Source: Polynucleobacter asymbioticus (GTDB lineage Bacteria; Pseudomonadota; Gammaproteobacteria; Burkholderiales; Burkholderiaceae). From it: a stretch of 64,000 bases of DNA. The position numbers were made by a program, and so were the translations under genes. The notes under the pieces are model-generated. The model was not told the origin of the DNA. It saw only the letters and a list, made by a program, of their open reading frames with translations, and did not search any database. Below, one piece after another: positions 34,369-44,668 of this stretch (position 1 is the stretch's first letter; each line of letters opens with the position of its first letter). Location: contig NZ_CP061297.1 in assembly GCF_018687575.1 (NCBI RefSeq), positions 1,556,821-1,620,820 on the forward strand, given 5' to 3'.

Positions 34369-36783
34369 ATGCATCGATTCATCTTGAAAAAAGTATTAGC
34401 GCTCTACTGTATCTATGGAGGCCTAGCGTATGCAGGTCCCTTTAGTACTGCAGAGCAATCATGGATCGATGCCCATCCTGTTGTGCGATTTAGTATTCAT
34501 GAGAAATATGCGCCTTACCTCACTCCGGAAAATATGCGAGAAAGTGCGGGGCCTTTTAAGGCGCTGCTGTCAGAAATTGAAGAGTGCACAAAGCAGCAAT
34601 ATGTAGCAGTATGGAGAAAAACAGATTCAGAAGGCTTGAAGCAGCTCCGAACAGGCGAGGTAGATTTCATCATCGATCCGCCAAATATTAACGACCATGT
34701 TTTGAAATTCGGCTCTCTATCTGAAGCCATCTTTTGGGGGCATGATGCCGTCATCAGCAAAGCCTCTAGCAGACTGGACTCAGCCAATCTCAAGATTGGC
34801 TACTTTGATCGAGGTCTTGAAAATGCACCCTACAGTGAGAGCAAGGAAAGCCAAGCACCAGGCAACTTAATTCAATCCCTCATTAAAAGTGATATCGAGG
34901 CACTAGTTATGCCTATTCGCTTAGCACGTCAACTAATCCGTGAGGCCAACAATTCAGAGCTCAAAATTGACGGTTTATATCGTCGAGATCCTTTTGCATA
35001 TCGCTGGCTCATTTCAGAGCAAGATGCCCCTTTACACGATGTATTAAGGCACTTTCTGAATGACTTAGATCCGATTGCTTCACGCCAGCTTTTTGCTTTA
35101 GACGATGAGCTCCAGTCAAAATCAACCCTGTTGCCTTGGCTCAGTGCCATCTTTGTGCTGATGATTAGCGGGGTCATGTTTTACCAACTACACAGAAAAT
35201 ATTTCCATCAAAAGAAAGCTGCCCTTGAGCTGCTGCACTCCAAGGAGTTAGCTGAAAAAGCAAATGCTGCCAAGTCTGCTTTTCTAGCGACGATGAGTCA
35301 TGAAATTCGTACGCCAATGAATGCCATCTTGGGTGTTCAAGAACTACTTCTCGGTAGTGCGCAGTTTCCAAATAAAGATAAGCCTCTATTAAAAAGTGCT
35401 CAAGCATCCGCTGAATCTCTCTTGGGCATGCTAAATCAAGTGCTAGATATTTCTAAGATTGAGGCTGGCAAACTGACTCTCAATCTAGAGCCCTGTAATC
35501 CACATCAATTGATCATGGATATTCATGCGGCATTTTCTACGGTAGCTAAAAAGCAAGGGCTACTTCTCCACACTTCAATTGACCCCAGAATCGCCGAAGT
35601 ACTCATGATTGATTCCTTGCGACTACGACAAGTTCTACAGAATTTACTCAGCAATGCAATTAAATTCACTTTCGAAGGTGAGGTGTACTTTTCGATCACC
35701 ATCCTTGCAGATGATCATGCCGGCCAATTAATCGAGTTCCGGGTAATTGATACTGGGGTCGGAATGGGTAGCGATCAAATCAAGCTGGCTCTGCAGGCTT
35801 TTGAGCAATTACCCGCTGCCCAAGAGTCTTACCTATCCGAGCAAAAAAGGGGAACAGGACTTGGACTCACCATCACTAATCACCTAGTGAACTCGATGAA
35901 TAGCCACCTCTATTTTGAAAGTGCCCCAGGCTTTGGAAGTAATGTTCACTTCTCAGTCGCCTTTCCCAGAACCAGCGCTGCAGCTCCACAGACTAAAAGC
36001 TTTGATTCAATCACCATAACACCTAAAGGCTTAAGGTCAAAAAGACCGGGGCGAAAAAACTGTGGCATCCATGCTCTGGTGGTTGAAGATCACCCAGCAA
36101 GTCGCCAAATTTTGTCACTTCAATTGGAGGCGCTTGGTATTCATACTTGTGTTTGTGAGAATGCTGATATTGCACTAGAGTTAATCAAAGACCATCACTT
36201 TGATCTCATGCTGACAGATCAATCTATGCCCGGAATGCAAGGCTCTCAATTAGCTCAACATATCCGAGCCCTAGGTAATCGTGACCTCATCATTATTGGT
36301 GTCACAGCCGATATCTATGCCCTAGACTCACGCCATCAATTTTTATCCTCGGGGATGAATGGCATTCTTATCAAGCCGCTGAGCTTAAGCGCACTTGAGA
36401 ATGAACTCATGCGCTATTTTGATTCCGGCCCAGATTCCGTCTGTACGGATGAGCCTTATTCGTTTGATGCCTTCTCTAATCTCATCAAAGACGATCCGCA
36501 TCAGATCTGCGTGATCTTGGAGGAGATTGAAAAAGTGCATCTGGACGCCTTGATGCAATTACGTCAAAACAATAATCAAGCCCCACTTAATGAAAAACAA
36601 TTTCAGAGCCTGGTTCATAAAGTCAAAGGTGGCGCACAACTACTCCAAGCTACTCAATTCATTCAAGCCTGCCAAGCTCTTGAGGTCAGCAGCCCCCTTT
36701 TAGAGGGTATTGAGGAATTCATCGCATTACTAGAAGAGCAAAATCAAATAATCGAGGCCTACAAGAAAAGATATCAAGAGTAA
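34369..36783 (+). CDS. Hybrid sensor histidine kinase, BvgS/EvgS-like, with one Venus-flytrap domain
   Basis: Domains in order: signal peptide 1-22; a single periplasmic SBP_bac_3-type Venus-flytrap domain about 25-248; one membrane helix about 254-273; HisKA with H311 in SHEIRTPMNAILG; HATPase with N429 (LLSNAIKF), DTGVGMG at 461-467 and GTGLGL at 495-500; receiver with D574 and D617 and K669; C-terminal HPt with H750 in VHKVKGG. The expected relay is H311, D617, H750, then the upstream response regulator. At 804 residues it is much shorter than BvgS (about 1240), having one rather than two flytrap domains and no PAS domain before HisKA. The flytrap domain probably senses a small molecule, identity unknown. 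Confidence 0.9.
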   Translation: MHRFILKKVLALYCIYGGLAYAGPFSTAEQSWIDAHPVVRFSIHEKYAPYLTPENMRESAGPFKALLSEIEECTKQQYVAVWRKTDSEGLKQLRTGEVDFIIDPPNINDHVLKFGSLSEAIFWGHDAVISKASSRLDSANLKIGYFDRGLENAPYSESKESQAPGNLIQSLIKSDIEALVMPIRLARQLIREANNSELKIDGLYRRDPFAYRWLISEQDAPLHDVLRHFLNDLDPIASRQLFALDDELQSKSTLLPWLSAIFVLMISGVMFYQLHRKYFHQKKAALELLHSKELAEKANAAKSAFLATMSHEIRTPMNAILGVQELLLGSAQFPNKDKPLLKSAQASAESLLGMLNQVLDISKIEAGKLTLNLEPCNPHQLIMDIHAAFSTVAKKQGLLLHTSIDPRIAEVLMIDSLRLRQVLQNLLSNAIKFTFEGEVYFSITILADDHAGQLIEFRVIDTGVGMGSDQIKLALQAFEQLPAAQESYLSEQKRGTGLGLTITNHLVNSMNSHLYFESAPGFGSNVHFSVAFPRTSAAAPQTKSFDSITITPKGLRSKRPGRKNCGIHALVVEDHPASRQILSLQLEALGIHTCVCENADIALELIKDHHFDLMLTDQSMPGMQGSQLAQHIRALGNRDLIIIGVTADIYALDSRHQFLSSGMNGILIKPLSLSALENELMRYFDSGPDSVCTDEPYSFDAFSNLIKDDPHQICVILEEIEKVHLDALMQLRQNNNQAPLNEKQFQSLVHKVKGGAQLLQATQFIQACQALEVSSPLLEGIEEFIALLEEQNQIIEAYKKRYQE

Positions 36784-36831
36784 TGATGGGTAGTCTGCAG
36801 ATCTTGCGCGCCAAGGTTTATCCTATAGGGA

Positions 36832-38391
36832 ATGCACACTCGAAACACTTCGCTCGCTACCTCTGTCCTGCTGGCCAGCTTATTGAACTGCCTACTTCTC
36901 AGTACATGGGCACATTCTGCCGATCTAGTTTCCCAAGAAACTGCCCTTCAGTACATTCCGAAAGCTGTAGCCACTAGCCTTGAAAAGAGCCAAATCCCCA
37001 AAGAGGCCATCAGTATTTCAGTAGTGGAGATTGAGCCAGGGCGGGCTGGGAAAGTAATAGCAAAAACAGAGCTCGATTGGCGCTCTAAGCAGGCGATGAA
37101 CCCTGCTTCTACTATGAAGCTCATCACCACCCTTACTGGCTTGGATGTATTGGGGCCCCAGTATCGTTGGCGCACAAACATTTATACCGATGGACTGATT
37201 CGACAAGGAACTCTCAAAGGCAATCTGTATTTACAGGGTACCGGTGATCCAAAGTTAATTCCCGAAGAATTCGCCAAAATGATGAAGGCCCTGCAAAATC
37301 TGGGCATCCAGAAAATTGATGGCAATTTATTTTTTGACAGAAGCGCCTATGCCCCCAGCGTCATGGAACATAACACCATTGATGGTGAATCATTACGCGC
37401 CTATAACGTACCACCCGATCCGCTGCTATACGCTTTTAGAACACTTTCATTTCAACTTGGCAAATCTCGTACCGCAGACTTTATCGATATTGGCTACACA
37501 CCACCGCTATCTCAACTCAAAGTAATCAACCAAATGCAATTGGTAGATCAATCTTGCGATAGCTGGAAAAGCAATATTCGCTTTAACCTCGATCCAGAAG
37601 GCAATGGAACCACCACCAACCAACTGCTCACTGCGCAGTTCTCTGGTAGCTTTCCAAAAGCCTGTAAGGGCGTGAACTATAACGTTGTGGCTTTAGACGC
37701 CAACACCTTTCTGACGCAAGGTTTTGCAGCGGCCTGGGAGCTAGCTGGTGGATCTTGGACTCAAGCACCCATTGGAAAATCTGGTACCGTGCCTCTAGCA
37801 GCACGACTCCTGCTGCAGTTTGAGGGCATTCCTTTAGCTGATGGTGTACAAGACATTAACAAGTACTCCAATAATGTTATGGCCAGACAACTCATGCTGA
37901 CCCTAGCTTTAGAAAAAATGGGTAAACCAGCGACTACTGAAAATGGTGAACTCGTCATTCAGAGTTGGTTAAAGGGTTTAGGGCTTCAGTTCCCAGAACT
38001 CGTGATTGAAAATGGTTCTGGGCTATCTCGCAATGAAGCCATTTCAGCCGAGCATTTGAATCAATTATTAGTTGCAGCTCGCAACTTGTCTGTGGCAGAT
38101 ACGTTTTATAACAGTCTACCGATTGCCGGCACAGATGGCACCATGCGCAATCGCCTCATGACGCATTTACGGAAATTTCTGCATTTAAAGAAAAAGCCTG
38201 AAGCGCGAATCAAGACGGGCTCACTTGCTGATGTCAGAGCCATATCAGGCTATGTGATGAGTAAGTCTGGAAAAATGTATGCAGTGACCTCATTCATTAA
38301 TCACCCCAATGCTTGGAGAGGTTTAGAGGCGCATGATCAACTATTGGCGTGGCTACTAGATGATGGCCCAGAACCAAAACACGCACGCTGA
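36832..38391 (+). CDS. dacB: D-alanyl-D-alanine carboxypeptidase/endopeptidase, PBP4 (DacB)
   Basis: A class C penicillin-binding protein acting on peptidoglycan cross-links in the periplasm. It has a signal peptide to about residue 30, SxxK at S93-K96 (STMK), SxN in KYSNNVMARQ near 343-349, and KTG in RIKTGSLADVRAISG near 463. At 519 residues it is slightly longer than E. coli PBP4 (477). It follows the kinase gene by 48 bases on the same strand and may be partly co-transcribed. The last 55 bases overlap the 3' end of the convergent threonylcarbamoyl-AMP synthase gene. Confidence 0.94.
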   Translation: MHTRNTSLATSVLLASLLNCLLLSTWAHSADLVSQETALQYIPKAVATSLEKSQIPKEAISISVVEIEPGRAGKVIAKTELDWRSKQAMNPASTMKLITTLTGLDVLGPQYRWRTNIYTDGLIRQGTLKGNLYLQGTGDPKLIPEEFAKMMKALQNLGIQKIDGNLFFDRSAYAPSVMEHNTIDGESLRAYNVPPDPLLYAFRTLSFQLGKSRTADFIDIGYTPPLSQLKVINQMQLVDQSCDSWKSNIRFNLDPEGNGTTTNQLLTAQFSGSFPKACKGVNYNVVALDANTFLTQGFAAAWELAGGSWTQAPIGKSGTVPLAARLLLQFEGIPLADGVQDINKYSNNVMARQLMLTLALEKMGKPATTENGELVIQSWLKGLGLQFPELVIENGSGLSRNEAISAEHLNQLLVAARNLSVADTFYNSLPIAGTDGTMRNRLMTHLRKFLHLKKKPEARIKTGSLADVRAISGYVMSKSGKMYAVTSFINHPNAWRGLEAHDQLLAWLLDDGPEPKHAR

Positions 38392-39431
38392 AGACGATCT
38401 CGCACGCCATCCCACTCTTCCCCTGCTGGCGGCTCCGGAAATAAAATGAGATCCCAACCTTGTTGATCTAAATCTCGCAAAGAGCGATATAAACGACTTG
38501 CAAATGTAGTGCTATCACTTGGCACAATCACTTCCTCAAAATGTACCGATGGATGTCCATCCTCACCCAAGGAGGAATCTGAATCCCAAACCGCAACCGC
38601 TACCCGTGACTTAATATCCGGAAACTCGCTAAGCGCATCCAAGACTCTGCCTGATGAGTACATTCTTAATGGGGTTGTTGGGGCGTAATGGGCACGCAGA
38701 CTGCCAGAAACTCTTGGTGTTTCGTTACCCTGTTTTGTTGAGTTGCTTTGACCAGGCAAATAGACTTTGATACCTGTCTTGGCAAAAATTTCTCCAGGCG
38801 TAATGAGCCCTGGTCGCAATAAGACTGGGTGATCACTAGAGGACAAATCGATGATGGTAGATTCAATTCCAACTTCGCAATCACCACCATCCAAAATCAT
38901 CAGATCAAGCATGCCTTCAAACTCGCTGCGGACGTCGGCTGCACTGGTTGGTGACACCTTGCCAAAACGATTAGCTGATGGAGCAACTACTCCGCCCTTA
39001 AATTTACGCAATAGTTCTTGTGCAATAGGATGAGCGGGCGCACGAATGGCTACCGTATCCTGACCACCCGTAAGTTCATTTAGAACACTTTTATCTTTTT
39101 TAAAGACCAGAGTCAGCGGACCCGGCCAAAAGGCACTAACTAGTTTTAATGCGTCTTCTGACAAATCTCTTACCCACGGGGCTAAAACTGGAAGCCAATC
39201 AACTTGTGCTTGATCAAACTTATCAGGGGCTGCCAAGTGAACAATCAGCGGATGATTGGAGGGTCTACCCTTGGCAGTAAAGATCTGTTTGATTGCATCA
39301 GGGTTCTTTGCATCTGCCCCCAAACCATAAACTGTCTCAGTCGGAAAGGCGACTAAGCCACCATCTCGCAAAGTTTGAACTGCTTCATTAATTACCGCAG
39401 ATGATTGTAGTGGGCTACTCTCGCTAGACAT
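38337..39431 (-). CDS. tsaC: L-threonylcarbamoyladenylate synthase, Sua5 type
   Basis: Makes threonylcarbamoyl-AMP for t6A37 in ANN-decoding tRNAs. The YrdC domain with FPTETVYGLGADA near 31-43 and KGRPSNHPLIVH near 53 is followed by a linker and the Sua5 C-terminal domain (PRVSGSLRAHYAPTTP near 240). At 364 residues it is the long Sua5 form rather than the short TsaC. It is the last gene of the minus-strand purine/glycolysis run, 2 bases after purK. Its 3' end overlaps dacB by 55 bases. Confidence 0.93.
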   Translation of the reverse strand: MSSESSPLQSSAVINEAVQTLRDGGLVAFPTETVYGLGADAKNPDAIKQIFTAKGRPSNHPLIVHLAAPDKFDQAQVDWLPVLAPWVRDLSEDALKLVSAFWPGPLTLVFKKDKSVLNELTGGQDTVAIRAPAHPIAQELLRKFKGGVVAPSANRFGKVSPTSAADVRSEFEGMLDLMILDGGDCEVGIESTIIDLSSSDHPVLLRPGLITPGEIFAKTGIKVYLPGQSNSTKQGNETPRVSGSLRAHYAPTTPLRMYSSGRVLDALSEFPDIKSRVAVAVWDSDSSLGEDGHPSVHFEEVIVPSDSTTFASRLYRSLRDLDQQGWDLILFPEPPAGEEWDGVRDRLQRACFGSGPSSSSHANS

Positions 39432-39433
39432 TT

Positions 39434-40618
39434 CTAGGGCTCAATCCCTACTTCAACTGCGACAGCCGCACAATTTTGGCGGGCTTGATTGAGTGACTCT
39501 CCCAAGCAGTTGATGTGACCCATCTTACGGCCCATGCGTGGATCAGATTTTCCGTAGAGATGTAACTTCGCATCTGGGTGAGATAGCACCTTATCCCAAG
39601 CAGGCTCTCTTGTCTTATCTTCGCTACCCTCGTACCAGAGATCCCCCAAGAGATTGAGCATAGAAACGGGTGCTAGCAAGCGGGTATCACCCAGAGGTAG
39701 ACGAGCCATGCTTCGAACCTGCTGCTCAAACTGACTACTGACACAGGCATCCATGGTGTAGTGGCCGGAGTTATGTGGACGGGGAGCAATTTCATTTGCG
39801 ACGATGTCACCGCTCTTGAGCACAAAAAACTCAACGCATAAAACACCTACGTAATCAATCTTACGAATGAGCGCTTTAGCAGCTTCAATAATTTTTTTCT
39901 CTTGAGCAGGCTTAAGAGATGGTGCTGGCACGGTGGAGGTATGCAAGATACCGTCGCGATGGATATTTTGAGAAACAGGATACGCAACTACCGCATCATC
40001 ATATCCACGCACCACCAAAGCGGATACCTCAAAATCTAAATCCATGCGCTTTTCAAGAACACAAGGCACCTTACCCAGTTCAGCCCAAGCAGCAACGAGG
40101 TTGGCCGAGTCATAAACAGTAATTTGACCTTTGCCGTCGTATCCCATGCGGGCTGTTTTCAGAATGCCGGGAAATAGATCTGCAGGCACATGCTCAATAT
40201 CTGCATCATGTTCAATAACGCAGTAAGGCGCAGGACCAATATTGGTTTCCGCTTTCCAGGTCGCCAAAAACTTTTTCTCGGCAACGCGGTTTTGAGCCAG
40301 CGATACGCAACTACTGCGAGGTGCTACAAAGACACCTAAGGATTCGAGCTCATCTAAAGCTTGTGCAGGGACATTTTCAAATTCCGTACTAACGGATTTG
40401 CATAATGCTGCCATCTCTTTCAGCGCAACAGAGTCGGTGTAATCTGCTTGAATAAATTTTTCTGCAATGGAACCAGCGGGACTATCCGATCCAGGATCCA
40501 GAACGCAGACCTTGTATCCCATAGCTTGAGCAGCTTGTGTAAACATCCGCCCTAATTGACCACCACCTAAAATTCCTAAATACGAGCCCGGCAAAATGGG
40601 CTCCAAACGATCTGCCAT
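39434..40618 (-). CDS. purK: N5-carboxyaminoimidazole ribonucleotide synthase
   Basis: The ATP-grasp enzyme that carboxylates AIR to N5-CAIR using ATP and bicarbonate. The N-terminal LGILGGGQLGRMFTQAA segment and the C-terminal EIAPRPHNSGHYT block (near 265) are diagnostic of PurK. At 394 residues it is in range for betaproteobacteria. It begins 4 bases after purE ends, so the two enzymes that act in sequence are made together. Confidence 0.96.
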   Translation of the reverse strand: MADRLEPILPGSYLGILGGGQLGRMFTQAAQAMGYKVCVLDPGSDSPAGSIAEKFIQADYTDSVALKEMAALCKSVSTEFENVPAQALDELESLGVFVAPRSSCVSLAQNRVAEKKFLATWKAETNIGPAPYCVIEHDADIEHVPADLFPGILKTARMGYDGKGQITVYDSANLVAAWAELGKVPCVLEKRMDLDFEVSALVVRGYDDAVVAYPVSQNIHRDGILHTSTVPAPSLKPAQEKKIIEAAKALIRKIDYVGVLCVEFFVLKSGDIVANEIAPRPHNSGHYTMDACVSSQFEQQVRSMARLPLGDTRLLAPVSMLNLLGDLWYEGSEDKTREPAWDKVLSHPDAKLHLYGKSDPRMGRKMGHINCLGESLNQARQNCAAVAVEVGIEP

Positions 40619-40622
40619 CTTC

Positions 40623-41117
40623 TTAATATCCCGGCAAATTCATAGAGCGCGCAGTATCGGACTGCTTCGCGCGAAACTCTGCTAGCTGTTTTGCTAAAGC
40701 AGGATCATTCACTGCCAAGTTGGCAATCACATGCAAAGCTGCATTGGCAGCACCCGCCTCACCAATCGCAAATGTTGCCACTGGAATGCCCTTCGGCATT
40801 TGCACGATGGAATACAGAGAGTCCTCACCGCGTAAATATTTGCTAGCAACCGGAACGCCATAGATTGGAACGATGGTTTTGGATGCCAGCATGCCCGGTA
40901 AATGCGCAGCGCCACCAGCACCAGCAATAATCGCCTTAAGGCCATTTTTGGAAGCATTTTCTGCATAGGCAAACATGTCATCTGGCATGCGATGAGCAGA
41001 AACCACTTTAGCCTCGTGAGCAATACCAAATTGCTCCAACATTTGAGCGGCATGCTGCATGGTGTCCCAATCTGAATTGGATCCCATTACTATTCCGACT
41101 ACTGGCTTTTTGCTCAT
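40623..41117 (-). CDS. purE: N5-carboxyaminoimidazole ribonucleotide mutase
   Basis: Converts N5-CAIR to CAIR. A 164-residue class I PurE with the phosphate-binding GSNSDWDTM at 13-21, the SAHRMPD motif near 40 and [11 protein letters not shown] near 68. It lies between purC (81 bases upstream) and purK (4 bases downstream) on the minus strand. Confidence 0.96.
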   Translation of the reverse strand: MSKKPVVGIVMGSNSDWDTMQHAAQMLEQFGIAHEAKVVSAHRMPDDMFAYAENASKNGLKAIIAGAGGAAHLPGMLASKTIVPIYGVPVASKYLRGEDSLYSIVQMPKGIPVATFAIGEAGAANAALHVIANLAVNDPALAKQLAEFRAKQSDTARSMNLPGY

Positions 41118-41198
41118 TTACCTCTCCAAATGCCCTGATTTACATCGTTAATCTATCTAAGACCTTATTATCCCAGCCTTTTTAGGGCTTCAAGGAAA

Positions 41199-42095
41199 TC
41201 AAGCCTTAGTTAAGCGAGCAAGAGCTTCGCGATACTTTTCCGCTGTTTTATCAATCACATCCGCCGGCAATGCAGGTGCAGGGGCTGTTTTGGGCCAAGG
41301 CTTGCCATCCACCATAGCTGTTTCGAGCCAGTCCCGCACAAATTGCTTGTCATAGGAAGGGGGATTGGCACCCACATAGTAGGTTTCAGCAGGCCAAAAA
41401 CGGGAAGAATCAGCGGTGAGGATTTCATCCATCAATACCAGCTGGCCAGCATCATCCAAACCAAATTCAAACTTAGTATCAGCAATAATGATCCCGCGAG
41501 TAGCAGCATATTCAGATGCTTCTTTGTACAAACGAATGCTCACTTCACGAATCTGATTGGCCAACTTCTCACCAATCATCTCGATTACCTTGTCAAAGGA
41601 AATATTCTCATCATGCTCACCCACTTCTGCTTTAGCTGCAGGAGTAAAAATGGGTTCAGGTAACTTCTGTGCATTTTCCAAACCTTCTGGCAATGCAATC
41701 CCACAAACTTTTCCAGTCTCTTTGTAATCTTTCCAGCCGCTACCAGCAAGGTAGCCACGGACTACCGCTTCAACCAAGATTGGCTTGAGTCGTTTCGCTA
41801 CTACTGCACGACCTTTAACTTGATCTACTTCATCAGCGGGGACAACGCTCTCAGGATCAATACCCGTCAGGTGATTCGGAATTACCTTAGCTAACTTGTC
41901 AAACCAAAAGTTAGCCATCTGATTGAGTACGATGCCCTTCTCAGGAATCGGCTGACCCATCACTACATCAAACGCAGATAGACGATCAGTGGTGATCATG
42001 AGCAGCTTGTCCTCACCTAATGCGTACACATCGCGGACCTTGCCCTTGGAGAGTAACGGTAATGACTTAATAGAGGTAGCGTACAAAGCTGGCAT
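41199..42095 (-). CDS. purC: Phosphoribosylaminoimidazole-succinocarboxamide synthase
   Basis: Adds aspartate to CAIR to make SAICAR. It has 298 residues of the longer SAICAR synthetase type (as in yeast Ade1), with [20 protein letters not shown] near 17 to 36, [16 protein letters not shown] near 108 and [15 protein letters not shown] near 220. It starts 7 bases after fba ends and completes, with purE and purK, the AIR-to-SAICAR steps. Confidence 0.96.
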   Translation of the reverse strand: MPALYATSIKSLPLLSKGKVRDVYALGEDKLLMITTDRLSAFDVVMGQPIPEKGIVLNQMANFWFDKLAKVIPNHLTGIDPESVVPADEVDQVKGRAVVAKRLKPILVEAVVRGYLAGSGWKDYKETGKVCGIALPEGLENAQKLPEPIFTPAAKAEVGEHDENISFDKVIEMIGEKLANQIREVSIRLYKEASEYAATRGIIIADTKFEFGLDDAGQLVLMDEILTADSSRFWPAETYYVGANPPSYDKQFVRDWLETAMVDGKPWPKTAPAPALPADVIDKTAEKYREALARLTKA

Positions 42096-42102
42096 ATTTA
42101 TC

Positions 42103-43167
42103 TCACTTCACGATCTGGGCTAATTTGCCACTCTTGTACAGCTCAGCCATTTTTTCCAGGGGAATTGGCTTAATTTTGGATGCCTGACCTGAACTACCAA
42201 AAGCATTGAAGCGCGCAATACATACCTTCTTAGCAGCTTCACGCGCAGGCTTAAGGTAATCACGTGGATCAAACTTGCTTGGGTTCTCAAACATGTAACG
42301 GCGGATCGCACCAGTCATTGCCAAACGAATATCGGTATCAATATTGATCTTACGCACACCGTTCTTAATGCCCTCTTGAATTTCTTCAACGGGCACACCG
42401 TAAGTTTCTTTCATATCGCCACCAAACTCACGAATCTCCGCAAGTAACTCTTGTGGAACACTGGATGAACCATGCATCACTAAATGCGTATTCGGAATGC
42501 GCATATGAATTTCTTTAATACGATCGATTGCTAAGATATCGCCTGTCGGCTTCTTCGTAAATTTGTAGGCACCATGACTAGTACCAATCGCAATCGCCAA
42601 AGCATCACATTGAGTTGCTTTTACAAAATCAGCCGCTTGCTCAACATCTGTCAATAACTGCTCGCGCGTCATCTTGCCATCGGCACCATGACCGTCTTCT
42701 TTGTCGCCCTGCATCGTCTCCAACGAGCCGAGAACACCCAACTCAGCTTCAACAGTAACTCCAATAGAGTGGGAGAACTTCACCACTTCTCTCGATACAT
42801 CGACGTTGTACTCATAGCTAGCAACCGTCTTACCATCAGCCTCTAAAGAGCCATCCATCATCACACTGGTAAAGCCACTCTTGATGGCAGCCATACATAC
42901 TGCAGGGCTTTGACCATGATCTTGATGCATCACAACAGGAATATGCGGGTAAGCTTCAACTGCAGCAGAAATCAAATGACGTAAAAACGATTCGCCAGCA
43001 TATTTACGAGCGCCAGCAGAGGCTTGCATGATCACCGGAGAATCTGCTTCATGAGCAGCCTCCATAATCGCTGTTACTTGCTCTAAATTGTTAACGTTAA
43101 ATGCTGGCAAGCCGTAGCCGTTTTCAGCAGCGTGATCCAAGAGTTGTCGCAAAGATACTAAAGCCAT
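42103..43167 (-). CDS. fba: Class II fructose-bisphosphate aldolase
   Basis: Zinc-dependent aldolase interconverting fructose 1,6-bisphosphate and the two triose phosphates. The signature [13 protein letters not shown] near 78-90 carries a zinc His, and [10 protein letters not shown] (near 233) and [15 protein letters not shown] (near 275) are the other active-site blocks. At 354 residues it belongs to the FbaA/CbbA Calvin-type subgroup common in betaproteobacteria. No Calvin-cycle genes accompany it, so a glycolytic or gluconeogenic role is most likely. Confidence 0.95.
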   Translation of the reverse strand: MALVSLRQLLDHAAENGYGLPAFNVNNLEQVTAIMEAAHEADSPVIMQASAGARKYAGESFLRHLISAAVEAYPHIPVVMHQDHGQSPAVCMAAIKSGFTSVMMDGSLEADGKTVASYEYNVDVSREVVKFSHSIGVTVEAELGVLGSLETMQGDKEDGHGADGKMTREQLLTDVEQAADFVKATQCDALAIAIGTSHGAYKFTKKPTGDILAIDRIKEIHMRIPNTHLVMHGSSSVPQELLAEIREFGGDMKETYGVPVEEIQEGIKNGVRKINIDTDIRLAMTGAIRRYMFENPSKFDPRDYLKPAREAAKKVCIARFNAFGSSGQASKIKPIPLEKMAELYKSGKLAQIVK

Positions 43168-43229
43168 GATGGTCTCTTAATTAGAAATGTTAGTGATAAA
43201 TAGTTTGAATAAAAATCTTAAGGGATGAG

Positions 43230-44666
43230 TTACTTCACCTGAATAATCTTGAGTGAATTGGTACCACCTGGCTCGCCCATAGGCTCACCCGAAGTCAGCA
43301 CCACAACGTCACCCTGCTTTACTGCGCCCAACTTCTTCAGGCAATCCTCCACCTCTTGCAAGGCGGTGTCTCGTTGCTTGGTGTAATCCAAGCCAATAGG
43401 GAATACATTGCGATACGTACTCAAGGCGCGCTGAGTTGCAATCTTTGAGGTTAAGGCAAAGATGGGCAAATGAATATTGTGACGACTCATCCAAACTGCT
43501 GTAGATCCTGAGTCAGTTAAAGCAGCAATAGCATTGGCATTGAGATGATGTGCTGTAAATAGCGCTCCCAAGGCAATCGTTTGATCAATCCGCGAGAAGG
43601 TTTGATCCAAGAAATCCGTATCCAGTTTTACGCGATCTGACTTTTCTGCCTCAACACAAATCTCAGCCATTGCCTTGATAGTTTGAACAGGGTACATACC
43701 CGCAGCCGATTCTGCAGACAACATGACGGCATCTGTGCCATCTAATACAGCATTAGCTACGTCACTGACTTCAGCACGAGTAGGCACTGGAGCATTGATC
43801 ATGGACTCCATCATTTGCGTAGCAGTAATTGTGAATTTGTCAGCCTCTAGTGCAAGCTTAATCATGCGCTTTTGCAAAGCAGGCACTGCAGCATTACCCA
43901 CCTCAATCGCTAAGTCGCCTCGTGCAACCATAATGCCGTCGCTCTCCGCAATGATGCTATTGAGCGCAGCAGGTTCAATCGCTTCGGCACGCTCTACCTT
44001 TGCAATCGTGCGCACTTTACCAACGCCATGTTTTGCACTGGCTGCATCAGCTAGCTTGCGAGCATAGGCCATATCTGCACCATCTTTTGGAAAACTGATT
44101 GCTAAGAAATCGACGCCCATCGCAATCGCTGCATCCAAATCAGCAATATCTTTTTCTGTCAGTGCTGGAGCAGTCAAGCCACCACCAGCACGGTTAATGC
44201 CTTTGTTATTGGAGAGAGGTCCACCTTGCTCAACCGAGGTAAAAATTTCTCCACCCCGAACATTCTCAACGCGCAGTACAACTAAGCCATCATTTAACAA
44301 GAGACGATCGCCAGGTTTGACATCTTGCGGCAGCTCTTTGTAATCTAAGCCCACGCGCTCTTGATTGCCGAGCTCGCAAGCTACATCCAAAATAAATTGG
44401 GCGCCTTCTTTTAAAAGAATTTTGTTATCAACAAATTTACCTACGCGAATTTTTGGGCCCTGAAGATCGGCCATGATGCCAACCTCTTTGCCAACTTCAG
44501 CAGAAATACTGCGTACCAAATCGTGACGAGCTTTGTGGTCAGCAACAGTGCCGTGAGAAAAGTTCATTCTCACAACATCCACACCTGCACGAATCATCTC
44601 GCGCAATACTTCAGGCTTTTCTGATGCAGGCCCTAATGTGGCAATGATCTTTGTTGCTCTCAACAT
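43230..44666 (-). CDS. pyk: Pyruvate kinase
   Basis: Converts PEP and ADP to pyruvate and ATP. It has TKIIATLGPAS at the start, VVRMNFSHG near 31-39, the K/Mg site region IMVARGDLAIEVG near 242 and MTQMMESM-type loop with APVPTRAEVSDVANAV near 285. It has 478 residues, full length. It is 2 bases downstream of pgk and 62 bases upstream of fba, all on the minus strand. Confidence 0.96.
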   Translation of the reverse strand: MLRATKIIATLGPASEKPEVLREMIRAGVDVVRMNFSHGTVADHKARHDLVRSISAEVGKEVGIMADLQGPKIRVGKFVDNKILLKEGAQFILDVACELGNQERVGLDYKELPQDVKPGDRLLLNDGLVVLRVENVRGGEIFTSVEQGGPLSNNKGINRAGGGLTAPALTEKDIADLDAAIAMGVDFLAISFPKDGADMAYARKLADAASAKHGVGKVRTIAKVERAEAIEPAALNSIIAESDGIMVARGDLAIEVGNAAVPALQKRMIKLALEADKFTITATQMMESMINAPVPTRAEVSDVANAVLDGTDAVMLSAESAAGMYPVQTIKAMAEICVEAEKSDRVKLDTDFLDQTFSRIDQTIALGALFTAHHLNANAIAALTDSGSTAVWMSRHNIHLPIFALTSKIATQRALSTYRNVFPIGLDYTKQRDTALQEVEDCLKKLGAVKQGDVVVLTSGEPMGEPGGTNSLKIIQVK

Positions 44667-44668
44667 AT

